DNA from: Prostheceraeus crozeri
Taxonomy: Eukaryota; Platyhelminthes; Polycladida; Euryleptidae
Reading direction: 5' to 3'
DNA length: 64,000 bases
Assembly (NCBI GenBank): GCA_907163375.1
Contig: CAJQUW010003017.1
Coordinates: 230,010-294,009, forward strand
In this document: positions 28,335 through 35,493 of the stretch, in pieces
Layout of the letters: every line of letters begins with the position of its first letter
Numbering within the stretch: the stretch's first letter is position 1
Notes under the pieces: generated by a model
Seen by the model: only the letters and a program-made list of their open reading frames with translations
Database searches by the model: none
What the model was told of the DNA's origin: nothing
Program-made: the position numbers and the translations under genes

Positions 28335-28817
28335 ATGTCGCAACCGAAAAGTAATAATAATAAAACTGTTGAATTAAAATTACGTAATATTGTTGACAAA
28401 AATACCCCTAAAACTATTACGATTAACAAAAAAAAGTATTACATAAGTAAACCAATGATAGAGAATATTCAATTACAAGAAAAAAAGAATGGCGGGATTC
28501 TCCCATTAATTCCCCTAATAATAGGAGGCATAGCAGCAGCAGGAAGTGTTGCAGGTGGGACAGCTGGTATTGTCCAAGCAGTAAATAAAAATAAATCAGA
28601 GAAGGCAGCATTAGAAGAACAAAAACGTCATAATAGAGAGTTAGAGAAAGTTGCTAGGGGCGAAGGAGTAGTAGATAATTTTATTAGTAAATTAAAATTA
28701 GTTGATGAAGGAAAACGAGTACTTAAAAATATTCTCCACAATGTTGATGATTTAATTGAAATTAAAGAAACTAAAGATGGTTCTGGAATATATCTAAGTC
28801 CTAGTATGATTCGGTAA
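28335..28817 (+). CDS. Small hydrophobic core protein (adenovirus pX/pVI-like layout)
   Basis: 160 residues. A basic N-terminus is followed by Gly-Gly-Ile-Leu-Pro-Leu-Ile-Pro-Leu-Ile-Ile-Gly-Gly-Ile-Ala-Ala (about 53-68), continuing into a Gly/Ala-rich stretch, then a Lys/Glu coiled-coil. The Gly-Gly-x-Leu-Pro-Leu-(Ile/Leu)-Pro motif before a glycine-rich hydrophobic helix is shared by core proteins of adintoviruses and adenoviruses, which bind DNA or disrupt membranes after protease cleavage. It lies between hexon and PLA2-integrase. The function is by family analogy. Confidence 0.65.
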   Translation: MSQPKSNNNKTVELKLRNIVDKNTPKTITINKKKYYISKPMIENIQLQEKKNGGILPLIPLIIGGIAAAGSVAGGTAGIVQAVNKNKSEKAALEEQKRHNRELEKVARGEGVVDNFISKLKLVDEGKRVLKNILHNVDDLIEIKETKDGSGIYLSPSMIR

Positions 28818-28857
28818 AACATTTATTTTATCTTTTAAATTTTTTTTATCTTTTAAA

Positions 28858-30147
28858 ATGAATTCTACAAATTCCGAAAATTTAATTAAATTAAAAATTT
28901 CTAATTTAGATTTATTAAATTATCTATTAAACAAAAATAAAAACTCAAATTGTCAGCATATTGAAGGTGACATACAAAAAACATTAGAAAACTTTCCTGG
29001 CTTTATTTGGAGTAAATATTCGAAAGAAAAACATCTTCCTGGTCATTCATATACCGGTCCAGGAACTCGATTAGATATAAGACTAGATGAGAATAATAAT
29101 CCGAAACCAGGTGAAGAACCAATAAATAGAGTAGATGCCGCAGCTTACAGGCATGATTTAGCTTATCGAAATCATGATCTAAGTTCTGGACATGCAGCTG
29201 ATAAGAAGATGATTCAAGAATTAGATAGTATTCAAAATCCAACATTTAGAGAAAAAATTGAAAGAATGTTTGTTAAGAAAGCTTTACAAGCTAAAATATT
29301 ATTCGGTCAGGGTTTAAATGAAACGACAGCTAAGCTGTCTGAGAGCAACGCTCGAACCTACGCGTCTGAAATTCATAGGGAATACAGAAGGCCTAAATAT
29401 TTATTGAAAGTAAAAGTATTTAATAAAGATGATATTTGGAGTGCTGATCTTATTCATATGCCGAATGAAAAAGATTATAAATACGCATTGACCGTTATAG
29501 ATTTATATACACGATACGCTTGGGTAAAGCCTTTAAAAAATAAAAGTGGTCTATCAGTTAAATATGCGTTTGAAGAAATCTTTAAAGAAAGTAAAAGAAA
29601 GCCAAAAAAATTGTTTGTTGATAAAGGGTCGGAATTTTATAACCGAAACGTTCAGCCACTATTTGAAACTGTTTATTCAACTGAAAACGCAGGAAAAGCT
29701 GTAGTGATAGAAAGATTCAATCGGACGTTAAAAAATAAATTATTCAAGAAATTTACTGAGCAAAGAAATCAGAAATGGTTGAAGATATTACCAGGAATTG
29801 TAGAAGAGTACAATAATAAAGTTCATTCTGGTATTGAAGAAACTCCAAAGAATGCTTCTGACGACCCTGATTTGATAAGAAAAAAAATATTCGAGAATAA
29901 TTATTCGAATGAGAGTAATCCGAATTTGCAGAAACTTAAGCCGAAATTTAAAATTGGAGATAGAGTTAGAATATTTAAATATAAGAATAAATTTGAAAAA
30001 GGCTTCGTCGGATACTGGACGAAAGAGATATTTGAAATTTCTAAAATAAATCAAACTTATCCGATTACTTATGAAATTAAAGATTTAGATAATGAGGATA
30101 TCAGAGGCCGTTTTTATCAAAATGAATTACAACGAACTGATTTTTAA
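28858..30147 (+). CDS. Phospholipase A2-integrase fusion protein
   Basis: 429 residues. Residues about 60-125 form a parvovirus-type phospholipase A2 domain: calcium loop Tyr-Thr-Gly-Pro-Gly (65-69), Asp-Ala-Ala-Ala (93-96) and catalytic His-Asp-Leu-Ala-Tyr (99-103). Residues about 170-300 are a retroviral/Polinton integrase core with Asp197, Asp255 and Glu285. The C-terminal part (about 355-425) is the SH3/chromo-like segment typical of Polinton integrases. The usual N-terminal zinc domain is missing, with PLA2 in its place. A double-hairpin element lies exactly in the linker (29325-29353). The second Asp to Glu gap is 29 residues, where about 33-35 is usual, so strand transfer may be weakened. 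PLA2 acts in endosome escape in parvoviruses; integrase inserts the element. Confidence 0.88.
   Translation: MNSTNSENLIKLKISNLDLLNYLLNKNKNSNCQHIEGDIQKTLENFPGFIWSKYSKEKHLPGHSYTGPGTRLDIRLDENNNPKPGEEPINRVDAAAYRHDLAYRNHDLSSGHAADKKMIQELDSIQNPTFREKIERMFVKKALQAKILFGQGLNETTAKLSESNARTYASEIHREYRRPKYLLKVKVFNKDDIWSADLIHMPNEKDYKYALTVIDLYTRYAWVKPLKNKSGLSVKYAFEEIFKESKRKPKKLFVDKGSEFYNRNVQPLFETVYSTENAGKAVVIERFNRTLKNKLFKKFTEQRNQKWLKILPGIVEEYNNKVHSGIEETPKNASDDPDLIRKKIFENNYSNESNPNLQKLKPKFKIGDRVRIFKYKNKFEKGFVGYWTKEIFEISKINQTYPITYEIKDLDNEDIRGRFYQNELQRTDF
29325..29353. repeat. Double-hairpin element at the PLA2-integrase junction
   Basis: GACAGC-TAA-GCTGTC (29325-29339) and GAGC-AAC-GCTC (29343-29353), both perfect. 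It encodes the linker between the two domains of the fusion protein. Confidence 0.8.
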
Positions 30148-30175
30148 TTATCATTATTTTTGGAACTAACGTTTC

Positions 30176-30190
30176 GGGAATGAAATTCCC
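30176..30190. terminator. Stem-loop between convergent integrase and protease genes
   Basis: GGGAA-TGAAA-TTCCC lies in the 65-bp gap where the plus- and minus-strand genes converge. It could mark transcript ends on both strands; this is only structural evidence. Confidence 0.35.
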
Positions 30191-30196
30191 TTATTA

Positions 30197-30221
30197 GGCG
30201 TAGCCATAGAACCTACGGTTC
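30197..30221. repeat. Double-hairpin element at the protease 3' end
   Basis: GGC-GTA-GCC (30197-30205) and GAACC-TAC-GGTTC (30209-30221). The second stem overlaps the last codons and stop of the protease, much as at 76-102. Confidence 0.75.
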
Positions 30222-30698
30222 GTTCAATTCTAACATAATATCTAGAAATGGCACTCCTTCCTGTAATTTAAATAAAACATAAAGACATAATTTACCACAA
30301 TAAGTAGTTCCCGGTTTTTGAATTTGAAACGTATTATAAATTCCATTGCCAAGTATTTCTCTTACTTCATTCGTAGGTGGAAGTCCGTATGAGTCGAACC
30401 AATAGTTCTCAGCCTCCGGGCGGTCAAAATAATAATTAGAACAGTTTATATTTCTTTGTCCTGCTGACCAATGTACACCTTTTTCATCTGACGTATGAAG
30501 ATTCGTTATGAAATTTACAGTTTGAACTTTGTTCCGGGAACTGAAGGTTCCTGTCGGCTTATTTTTTAGGAATTGTAATTCGCCTCTCATTAGAACATGA
30601 AAATTCTTTATTCCTAATCGATTAGCGATTTTCTTTAGGTCGAAATTCGTTGTCGTTTGTGTTCCATATAATTTCAAAAACTCATTTATGTTGCTCAT
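30213..30698 (-). CDS. Adenovirus-type maturation cysteine protease (adenain-like)
   Basis: 161 residues from an ATG preceded by TTATTATAAA. Catalytic layout of the family: Val-His-Trp (His, about residue 77), Trp-Phe-Asp-Ser-Tyr-Gly (acid, about 101-103) and Tyr-Cys-Gly-Lys-Leu-Cys (about 132-138), with the second Cys in the nucleophile position after Gly. The length is a little shorter than adenain. It would cleave capsid and core precursors during virion maturation. It is the only complete minus-strand gene in the right part and converges on the integrase. Hairpin sequence forms its last codons. Confidence 0.85.
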   Translation of the reverse strand: MSNINEFLKLYGTQTTTNFDLKKIANRLGIKNFHVLMRGELQFLKNKPTGTFSSRNKVQTVNFITNLHTSDEKGVHWSAGQRNINCSNYYFDRPEAENYWFDSYGLPPTNEVREILGNGIYNTFQIQKPGTTYCGKLCLYVLFKLQEGVPFLDIMLELNEP

Positions 30699-30746
30699 TT
30701 TATAATAAAAAAAATTCTTAAGGGACCCCTAGAAGTCAGAAGGGAG

Positions 30747-30898
30747 GGGGTATTGATTTAAAACTGTTCTCTAATGATGTCTTTCCTTACTACTTGGGGG
30801 GTATTGATTTAAAACTATTTCATAATGATGACTTTCCTTACTACTTGGGGGGGTATTGATTAAAAACTGTTCTCTAATGATGTCTTTCCTTACTACTT
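30747..30898. repeat. Three tandem copies of a 50-bp unit
   Basis: GGGGGTATTGATTTAAAACT followed by a conserved block ending CTTTCCTTACTACTT recurs at about 30747, 30797 and 30847, nearly identical. It lies directly upstream of the protease start (minus strand), so it could hold regulatory sites. Confidence 0.8.
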
Positions 30899-30926
30899 AT
30901 TCGATTTTGAAATGATTTAATTTAGA

Positions 30927-31115
30927 TTAAATTAAAACGTTACATTGTTGCATTGTATTAGTAGAGTTAGTGTTTCGCACATCTTTTATCAATAGTAATT
31001 CATTACTCATCAATATGTGAAAATTCTTTATTCCCAATTGCTTAGCAATCTCATTTAAATCGAAATTCGTATTTTGTTTGCCGTATATTTTTTGGAAGTC
31101 TCTAATGTTTCTCAT
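30927..31115 (-). pseudogene. Second protease N-terminal fragment
   Basis: A 62-codon frame from an ATG at 31115 (context TATAAAA-ATG) resembles the first 45 or so residues of the intact protease (Ile-Tyr-Gly-Lys-Gln...Phe-Asp-Leu, then Gly-Ile-Lys-Asn-Phe-His-Ile-Leu-Met). All catalytic regions are missing. Its promoter context is preserved, so a short peptide could still be made. Confidence 0.65.
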
Positions 31116-31234
31116 TTTTATAGAAGATAAAATGTTTCTATCATATTCCCGTAAATGAGAAATTAAAAACAACACATGGATATTTCAATTTGGTTACATC
31201 CACTTTGCATACATTCAATTTGGATACATTGAAA

Positions 31235-31500
31235 TACATGTAAATTTGTCCACGGGTGGACAAGGTTTCATTGGTTGAAACACTCTATTGTATTTACATG
31301 TGCAAGAGGAAATAACATTGCATATAAAACAGGAAATAACATTGCATATAAAACAGGAAATAGCATTGCATATAAAACACACAGATACAAGTTTTCTAAA
31401 CAATGGGATTTCTGTCCACGGGTGGACAAGGTTTCATTGGTTGAAACACTCTATTGTATTTACATGTGCAACAGGAAATAACATTGAATATAAAACAGAG
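31235..31500. repeat. Direct repeat pair with a 16-bp palindrome and a 22-bp tandem
   Basis: About 85 bp beginning TTGTCCACGGGTGGACAAGG repeats at 31247 and about 31413. Each copy has the palindrome TGTCCAC-GG-GTGGACA. Between them AGGAAATAACATTGCATATA-type units (22 bp) repeat three times. No gene. Confidence 0.85.
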
Positions 31501-31901
31501 GGGTTTCAAGAATGATAAATTTTCTTCACAGCGCGTCTAATGTTAACGCGTTGATTTTTGATTAGTTGAATGGCGCAGTATTTCAGCTGAATGGCGCACC
31601 ATTATTCAAGAGAATATAATGAAATAGCATATGTCTAACATTGAAAATAAAGTGTCTTGCGGCCGTATCGCAATAACAATAGCGGAGTTTAACATCCAAA
31701 TTCCATTGAATATGTCAGCGCAGTATTATCGCTAAATGACGCACCATTGTTTGGGAGAAGAATGGAATCATTTGGAATGACACATAATTGCTTTACACAA
31801 TGAAGTCAATCTTTCGATAACGTTAGGTCGTGACTTTTAAAGTAGAAGAGAAACAGACACCCAACAAAGCGTAGGAAATTTGTCTGCTAATTTACCTAAT
31901 T
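31501..31901. other. Non-coding subterminal part of copy B
   Basis: Two short segments with GGCGCA(G/C)(T/C)ATT and TGACGCACCATTGTTTGGGA-like sequence recur loosely (31570-31610, 31715-31755). No frame of note. Confidence 0.4.
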
Positions 31902-32201
31902 TCATAACAAATGAAACTTCGGTAATTGATCACTATAAAAATAAGACTTGTCATTATCACAAACAGAGAGCAGATAGTGCTTACCGATAAAAATTTTACA
32001 CATAACACTGAGTGAATTGTTTCTTTTTTCATGCAACAAGAATTTGTGTAAGTTTACAATTGTATTATTCTGTCCACCATTTGGCTCTATGAAATCACTC
32101 AAAGAATCTGTAAATTCATTCCTCTCCAATTCCTCCCGTAATTTTTTCATCCTCCCTGGCAACGATTGTTTTCTTCTATCTTCAAATTGATCTTGTCTCA
32201 T
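31902..32201 (-). CDS. Unrecognised cargo ORF or exon near the right end (copy B)
   Basis: A 99-codon frame from the first ATG at 32201 (the open frame extends to 32249). The start is Lys/Arg/Glu-rich and helical; no motif is recognised. A donor-like GTAAGC at 31984 on the minus strand lies inside it, so it may be a first exon. It occupies the same slot as the unrelated 2340-2945 frame in copy A. Confidence 0.4.
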   Translation of the reverse strand: MRQDQFEDRRKQSLPGRMKKLREELERNEFTDSLSDFIEPNGGQNNTIVNLHKFLLHEKRNNSLSVMCKIFIGKHYLLSVCDNDKSYFYSDQLPKFHLL

Positions 32202-32368
32202 TTTGAGAAATATATGACGAGAGCGTTTTGACACAACCTTCACTGACAAGAAACACTATTTAATTAAATAAGTCTTCAGCACAATTGTTTGAAATAGCCA
32301 TATCGATTATTATTGTTGTGTATTGTTTCACGGCACTATAGCTGGAGTAGGATTTGCTGGATATATAT

Positions 32369-32625
32369 TCCACGTCTTACAAATATCTAAGTGGGTGTAG
32401 CAGCTGTTTGTTCTTTCATACATTGTTTCCTTTCAAATGTTTGAGTTGGAGGACACAGCTCTTTACACTGAAATGCCTTTTATTCATAAATGCGAGAAGC
32501 AGATGTTCTCTACAATTGAGTGTTCATCTGAGTGCAAAGCAGTAGATAAATTGTAAGAACGCCTGATGAAATGACAATTGTAAATACTCCTAAACTTATT
32601 GCAACAGGAATATGCCAATTCCTTC
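32369..32625. repeat. Subterminal segment shared with copy A plus membrane-gene remnant
   Basis: 32369-32544 matches 3031-3215. 32558-32625 is a diverged copy of the hydrophobic-segment region of the membrane-protein gene (compare 1453-1518), in inverted orientation relative to 15642-16247. The right end therefore carries a relic of the left-end gene. Confidence 0.75.
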
Positions 32626-33122
32626 AAATATTATTAGACACATGATATATTTTAAAAACCTGAAAGATGGATAAAATTCATGAATTTGAAATTCTCAACT
32701 TTTATGATTTTCGGTGTCCTGGAACGGTCATGATTTAAGCAATGAAAAATGTCATAATCACAAATTTGAGATTCTTAACTTTTATGATTTTCGGTGTCCT
32801 GGAACGGTCATGATTTAAGCAATGAAAAATGTCATAATCACAAATTTGAGATTTTGAAAAATTTGAAAATTGGGTATTTTTAAAAACGCCCAAATTTATG
32901 AATGTAGGTCTTCATAACCTGAAAAAGGGTTCAAATTCATGAATTTATGTCGTTTTTAAAAATGTCATTTTTTGAAAAATGGTACTTTTTGAATGGACTA
33001 AATTCATGTATTTAGGTCTTAAAAACCTGAAAAAGGGTTCAAATTCATGAATTTATGTCGTTTTTAAAGATACCATTTTTTTGAATTTTATGGTGTCCTG
33101 GAACGGTCTTTTGCCCATTACT
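32625..33122. repeat. Right terminal inverted repeat of copy B
   Basis: About 498 bp, inverted relative to 15026-15526, ending GCCCATTACT. GGTGTCCTGGAACGGTC occurs at 32713-32729, 32793-32809 and near the tip (33092-33108). Confidence 0.95.
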
Positions 33123-33128
33123 CCCGTG
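33123..33128. repeat. Target site duplication, right (CCCGTG)
   Basis: Exact copy of 15020-15025. Confidence 0.93.
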
Positions 33129-33317
33129 TGTCACGCTAGAAATTGCTTCTTTAGGCCTGCCTATATTTTCATGCTTTCAAAAACGCTTTTCGATGTCATA
33201 AGCATGAAATTCAAAATAATTGCAGCAGTGGTGGACTTGACACGTTTGACAAAACAAATGGAAATGATCTCACAACGTGTCCTGAATTGTCCACAAGCTC
33301 ATCTCCTGTGGTTGCAG

Positions 33318-33598
33318 TCCCACTCAAATCCAATGATTGGATACTTGTTGGTCTCGAAACGGGTGACAACAGGAAAAAGCATTTCGTGGCTCAGATTACC
33401 AGCAGATTTGAGAATGGGGATTTTCGTGTTCGTTTTTTGAAGCAATACACGTTTAGAGGACGATTTAATGAATTCGTCGATTCTCTTGTAACTGATTGTT
33501 CCGTGATATCTCCCTGGGAAATTGTGAGAAAGTTAGATGATCCAAATATTGATAGAAGAGGGATAAAAGTGTTCGCTGACATTGATATTCGCGAGTGA
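33318..33598 (+). CDS. Uncharacterised metazoan protein, last exon
   Basis: 93 codons to the TGA, in phase with the donor at 14556. It has an Asn-Asp-Trp-Ile-Leu-Val-Gly-Leu start and a Phe-Val-Ala-Gln-Ile pattern like an SH3/Tudor-like barrel that ends the same unnamed metazoan family. AATAAA signals follow at about 33659 and 33713. The Polinton lies in the intron before it, so splicing could still make the protein if the very long intron is removed. Confidence 0.55.
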
Positions 33599-34093
33599 AT
33601 ACAGGATCGCTGCTTTTTTTTTCATCAAAAAAACTTGTAGTCCTGCGATAGGCCTGTGAATAAATGCAAATCATGCAGTGCCCATAAAGCTGTATTTTTA
33701 TGCTGGCCATTTAATAAAGATAGAACCCATTTGGGTATCATAGTTCTACAGTTCTACATATAAGTAAACACTAAATCACAGGAAACACTGAGCAGAGCAA
33801 TTACTGCCTTCAAGGTAAACATGAATTCCAAAAATGCTAGCTCCAGATAACTCAGATAAATTCGAAAAATCACCATTATGCATTTAGTGGGCTGACGTCC
33901 AAACAGAAATAGGTGCTAGAACTGCAACCTTTTATGTAAATAACTGTTGATGTTATCTTGATTAAGCTTCTACGAAAATAAGGTACCTGAGCAAAATAAA
34001 TTGAACATTGTAACTTGAGGGACGTCAATTGTAACTTGAGGGACGCCTGGTGTAACTTGAGGGACGCTTCATTTTTTCTTCGAGTCTGATATA
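33599..34093. other. 3' flank with a short tandem repeat
   Basis: Probable 3' untranslated region. At 34006-34070 TGTAACTTGAGGGACG repeats three times in a 22-bp spacing. No gene. Confidence 0.5.
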
Positions 34094-34095
34094 TA

Positions 34096-35491
34096 CTCAG
34101 TGACAAAAAGAATGAAACAAGTCCTGATATGAATACTTATGACTAAAACTTGGTTGTACTGTACGTTTGTTTGTTGTTTGTAAAAGGAAAACTCGAATGC
34201 TTTACTCAAAAACATTTAATTTGATACACATGATTTTATCAACTTAAGTTAGAAACGGGTGTGACCACCGCGAGCATCCAAACAGGCATCGATGCGTGAG
34301 GGCATGGATGAGCACAGTCGCTGGATGAATGCCAGGTCTAAGAGGTTCCACTGCTCGATCAGTCTGTCGGCCAACATCTTCAAAGACACTGGTGGGTGGG
34401 TGTACCTCTCCCTCACTCTGCGACCAAGTTCATCCCAGCAGTGCTCGATGGGGGAGAGGTCGGGAGAACGTGAGGGCCATTCCAAGATTGGGATTCCACT
34501 GCTTGCTATCCTGTTAGAGACCACTGAAGCGCGATGGGGCCTTGTGTTGTCATCCTGAAAAATCAATTGATTCGATGTCACTGCTGGAGCCACGACCGGT
34601 GTCACGATCTCGTCGGCATATCGCTGTCCTGTCAATGTTCCTTTCACTACGATTGCTGGTGTTTTTCCATTGTGCCAGATACCGGCCCAAACCATGACAC
34701 TACCGCCGCCGTACCGGTCGTGTTCTTTGACGCAACATGGAGCAAATCGTTCACTTGGCAAGCGATGAACACGGATCCGACCATCGTTGAAATCGAGAGT
34801 AAACCTCGATTCATCAGTCCAGAGCACACGTTCCCATTGACTGTCACTCCACGACTGATGACCTTGACACCACGTCACTCGTCTCCTTCGATGTTCCAGG
34901 CTCAGCGGAATTCTCACAGCGGGTCGTCGAGACTGTATACCAGCTTCTCGCAATCTTCGATATGCATTTCGAACGCTACAGGCAACGTTCCCAGCAACCT
35001 TCCAGTACACAATTAGCTTCGGGACGGACACAAATCTGTTTCTTTTAGCAGCTAAAACTAAGCGTGCATCTGTCCGCTTGGATGATACCCTTGGTCTTCC
35101 TGATCCGTTCTTCTTTTCCACATTTCCTTCTGCTTTCCAACGACACCACCACCTCCATACAACGACCCTTGAAATTTTCAATTCTTTCGCAACAGTTGTA
35201 GAACTTTGCCCACAACGCATCATCCCAATTGCCATTCCTCTGGTAAAGTTATCGTGCGCCATTTCATAAGTCAAATCTGGTCAGCAGTAGGTGGTGATTC
35301 TGTTCAACTTCTAGCTGTTACTGTGATCAATATCAAATATTGAAATTTGATGGTCCTATATCATTTCCCTTATCATATGGAGTTCAATGGTGATACATAG
35401 AAAGCGAAATATCATCTCAAACCATAGAAAAAAATGAAACAAACTTCCATTCAAGTCAATGATAGTTGGTTTCATTATTTATGTCAGTGAG
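34096..35491 (-). mobile_element. Intact Tc1-like transposon
   Basis: Inverted ends CTCAGTGACAAAAAGAATGA (34096 on) and, inverted, CTCACTGACATAAATAATGA (ending 35491), each flanked by TA (34094-34095 and 35492-35493). It is 1,396 bp long with a single uninterrupted transposase gene. It looks young. Confidence 0.9.
34249..35274 (-). CDS. Tc1/mariner-family transposase, DD34E, full length
   Basis: 341 residues, normal for Tc1. Paired helix-turn-helix DNA-binding region (about 1-110) with a Gly-Arg-Pro-Arg linker, then the catalytic triad: Trp-Thr-Asp-Glu-Ser-Arg-Phe, Phe-Gln-Asp-Asp-Asn-Thr-Arg-Pro-His, and Ser-Pro-Asp-Leu-Ser-Pro-Ile-Glu-His with 34 residues between the last Asp and the Glu. 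No stop or frameshift. It cuts and pastes the element at TA sites. It may be active; the two ends match imperfectly. Confidence 0.95.
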   Translation of the reverse strand: MTYEMAHDNFTRGMAIGMMRCGQSSTTVAKELKISRVVVWRWWCRWKAEGNVEKKNGSGRPRVSSKRTDARLVLAAKRNRFVSVPKLIVYWKVAGNVACSVRNAYRRLREAGIQSRRPAVRIPLSLEHRRRRVTWCQGHQSWSDSQWERVLWTDESRFTLDFNDGRIRVHRLPSERFAPCCVKEHDRYGGGSVMVWAGIWHNGKTPAIVVKGTLTGQRYADEIVTPVVAPAVTSNQLIFQDDNTRPHRASVVSNRIASSGIPILEWPSRSPDLSPIEHCWDELGRRVRERYTHPPVSLKMLADRLIEQWNLLDLAFIQRLCSSMPSRIDACLDARGGHTRF

Positions 35492-35493
35492 TA

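Larger units (their letters stand above)
15026..33122 (+). mobile_element. Complete Polinton/Maverick (adintovirus-like) element, copy B, 18,097 bp
   Basis: It is bounded by inverted repeats that start AGTAATGGGCAAAAGACCGT and by a perfect 6-bp duplication. It encodes a protein-primed DNA polymerase B, a retroviral-type integrase, a packaging ATPase, an adenovirus-type cysteine protease and hexon- and penton-like capsid proteins, the defining set of Polintons with virion genes. Size, duplication length and gene content all fit the family. Coding breaks in the polymerase, ATPase, membrane-protein and hexon frames mean it is either inactivated or uses recoding for some of them. GC content is well below that of the LINEs in the window. 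Confidence 0.97.
14556..33317 (+). other. Predicted 18.8 kb intron holding the complete Polinton
   Basis: The donor GTGAGT at 14556 leaves one base of a codon. The acceptor TTGCAG ending at 33317, preceded by a pyrimidine-rich CTCATCTCCTGTGG, supplies the other two, so the reading frame is kept. Without the element and one target copy the intron would be about 659 bp. The bases 14579-15019 hold no gene. RNA evidence is not available here. Confidence 0.55.

Noticed and set aside
1..33122. Treating copies A and B as the two ends of one long element
   Set aside because: B has its own two inverted repeats and a perfect target duplication; A ends at 3826 with a different flank and host genes lie between.
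14556..33229. Splice acceptor at 33225 or 33228 (GCAG, CAG) for the interrupted host gene
   Set aside because: Both leave the wrong phase with the GTGAGT donor; the acceptor at 33317 has a better pyrimidine tract and the right phase.
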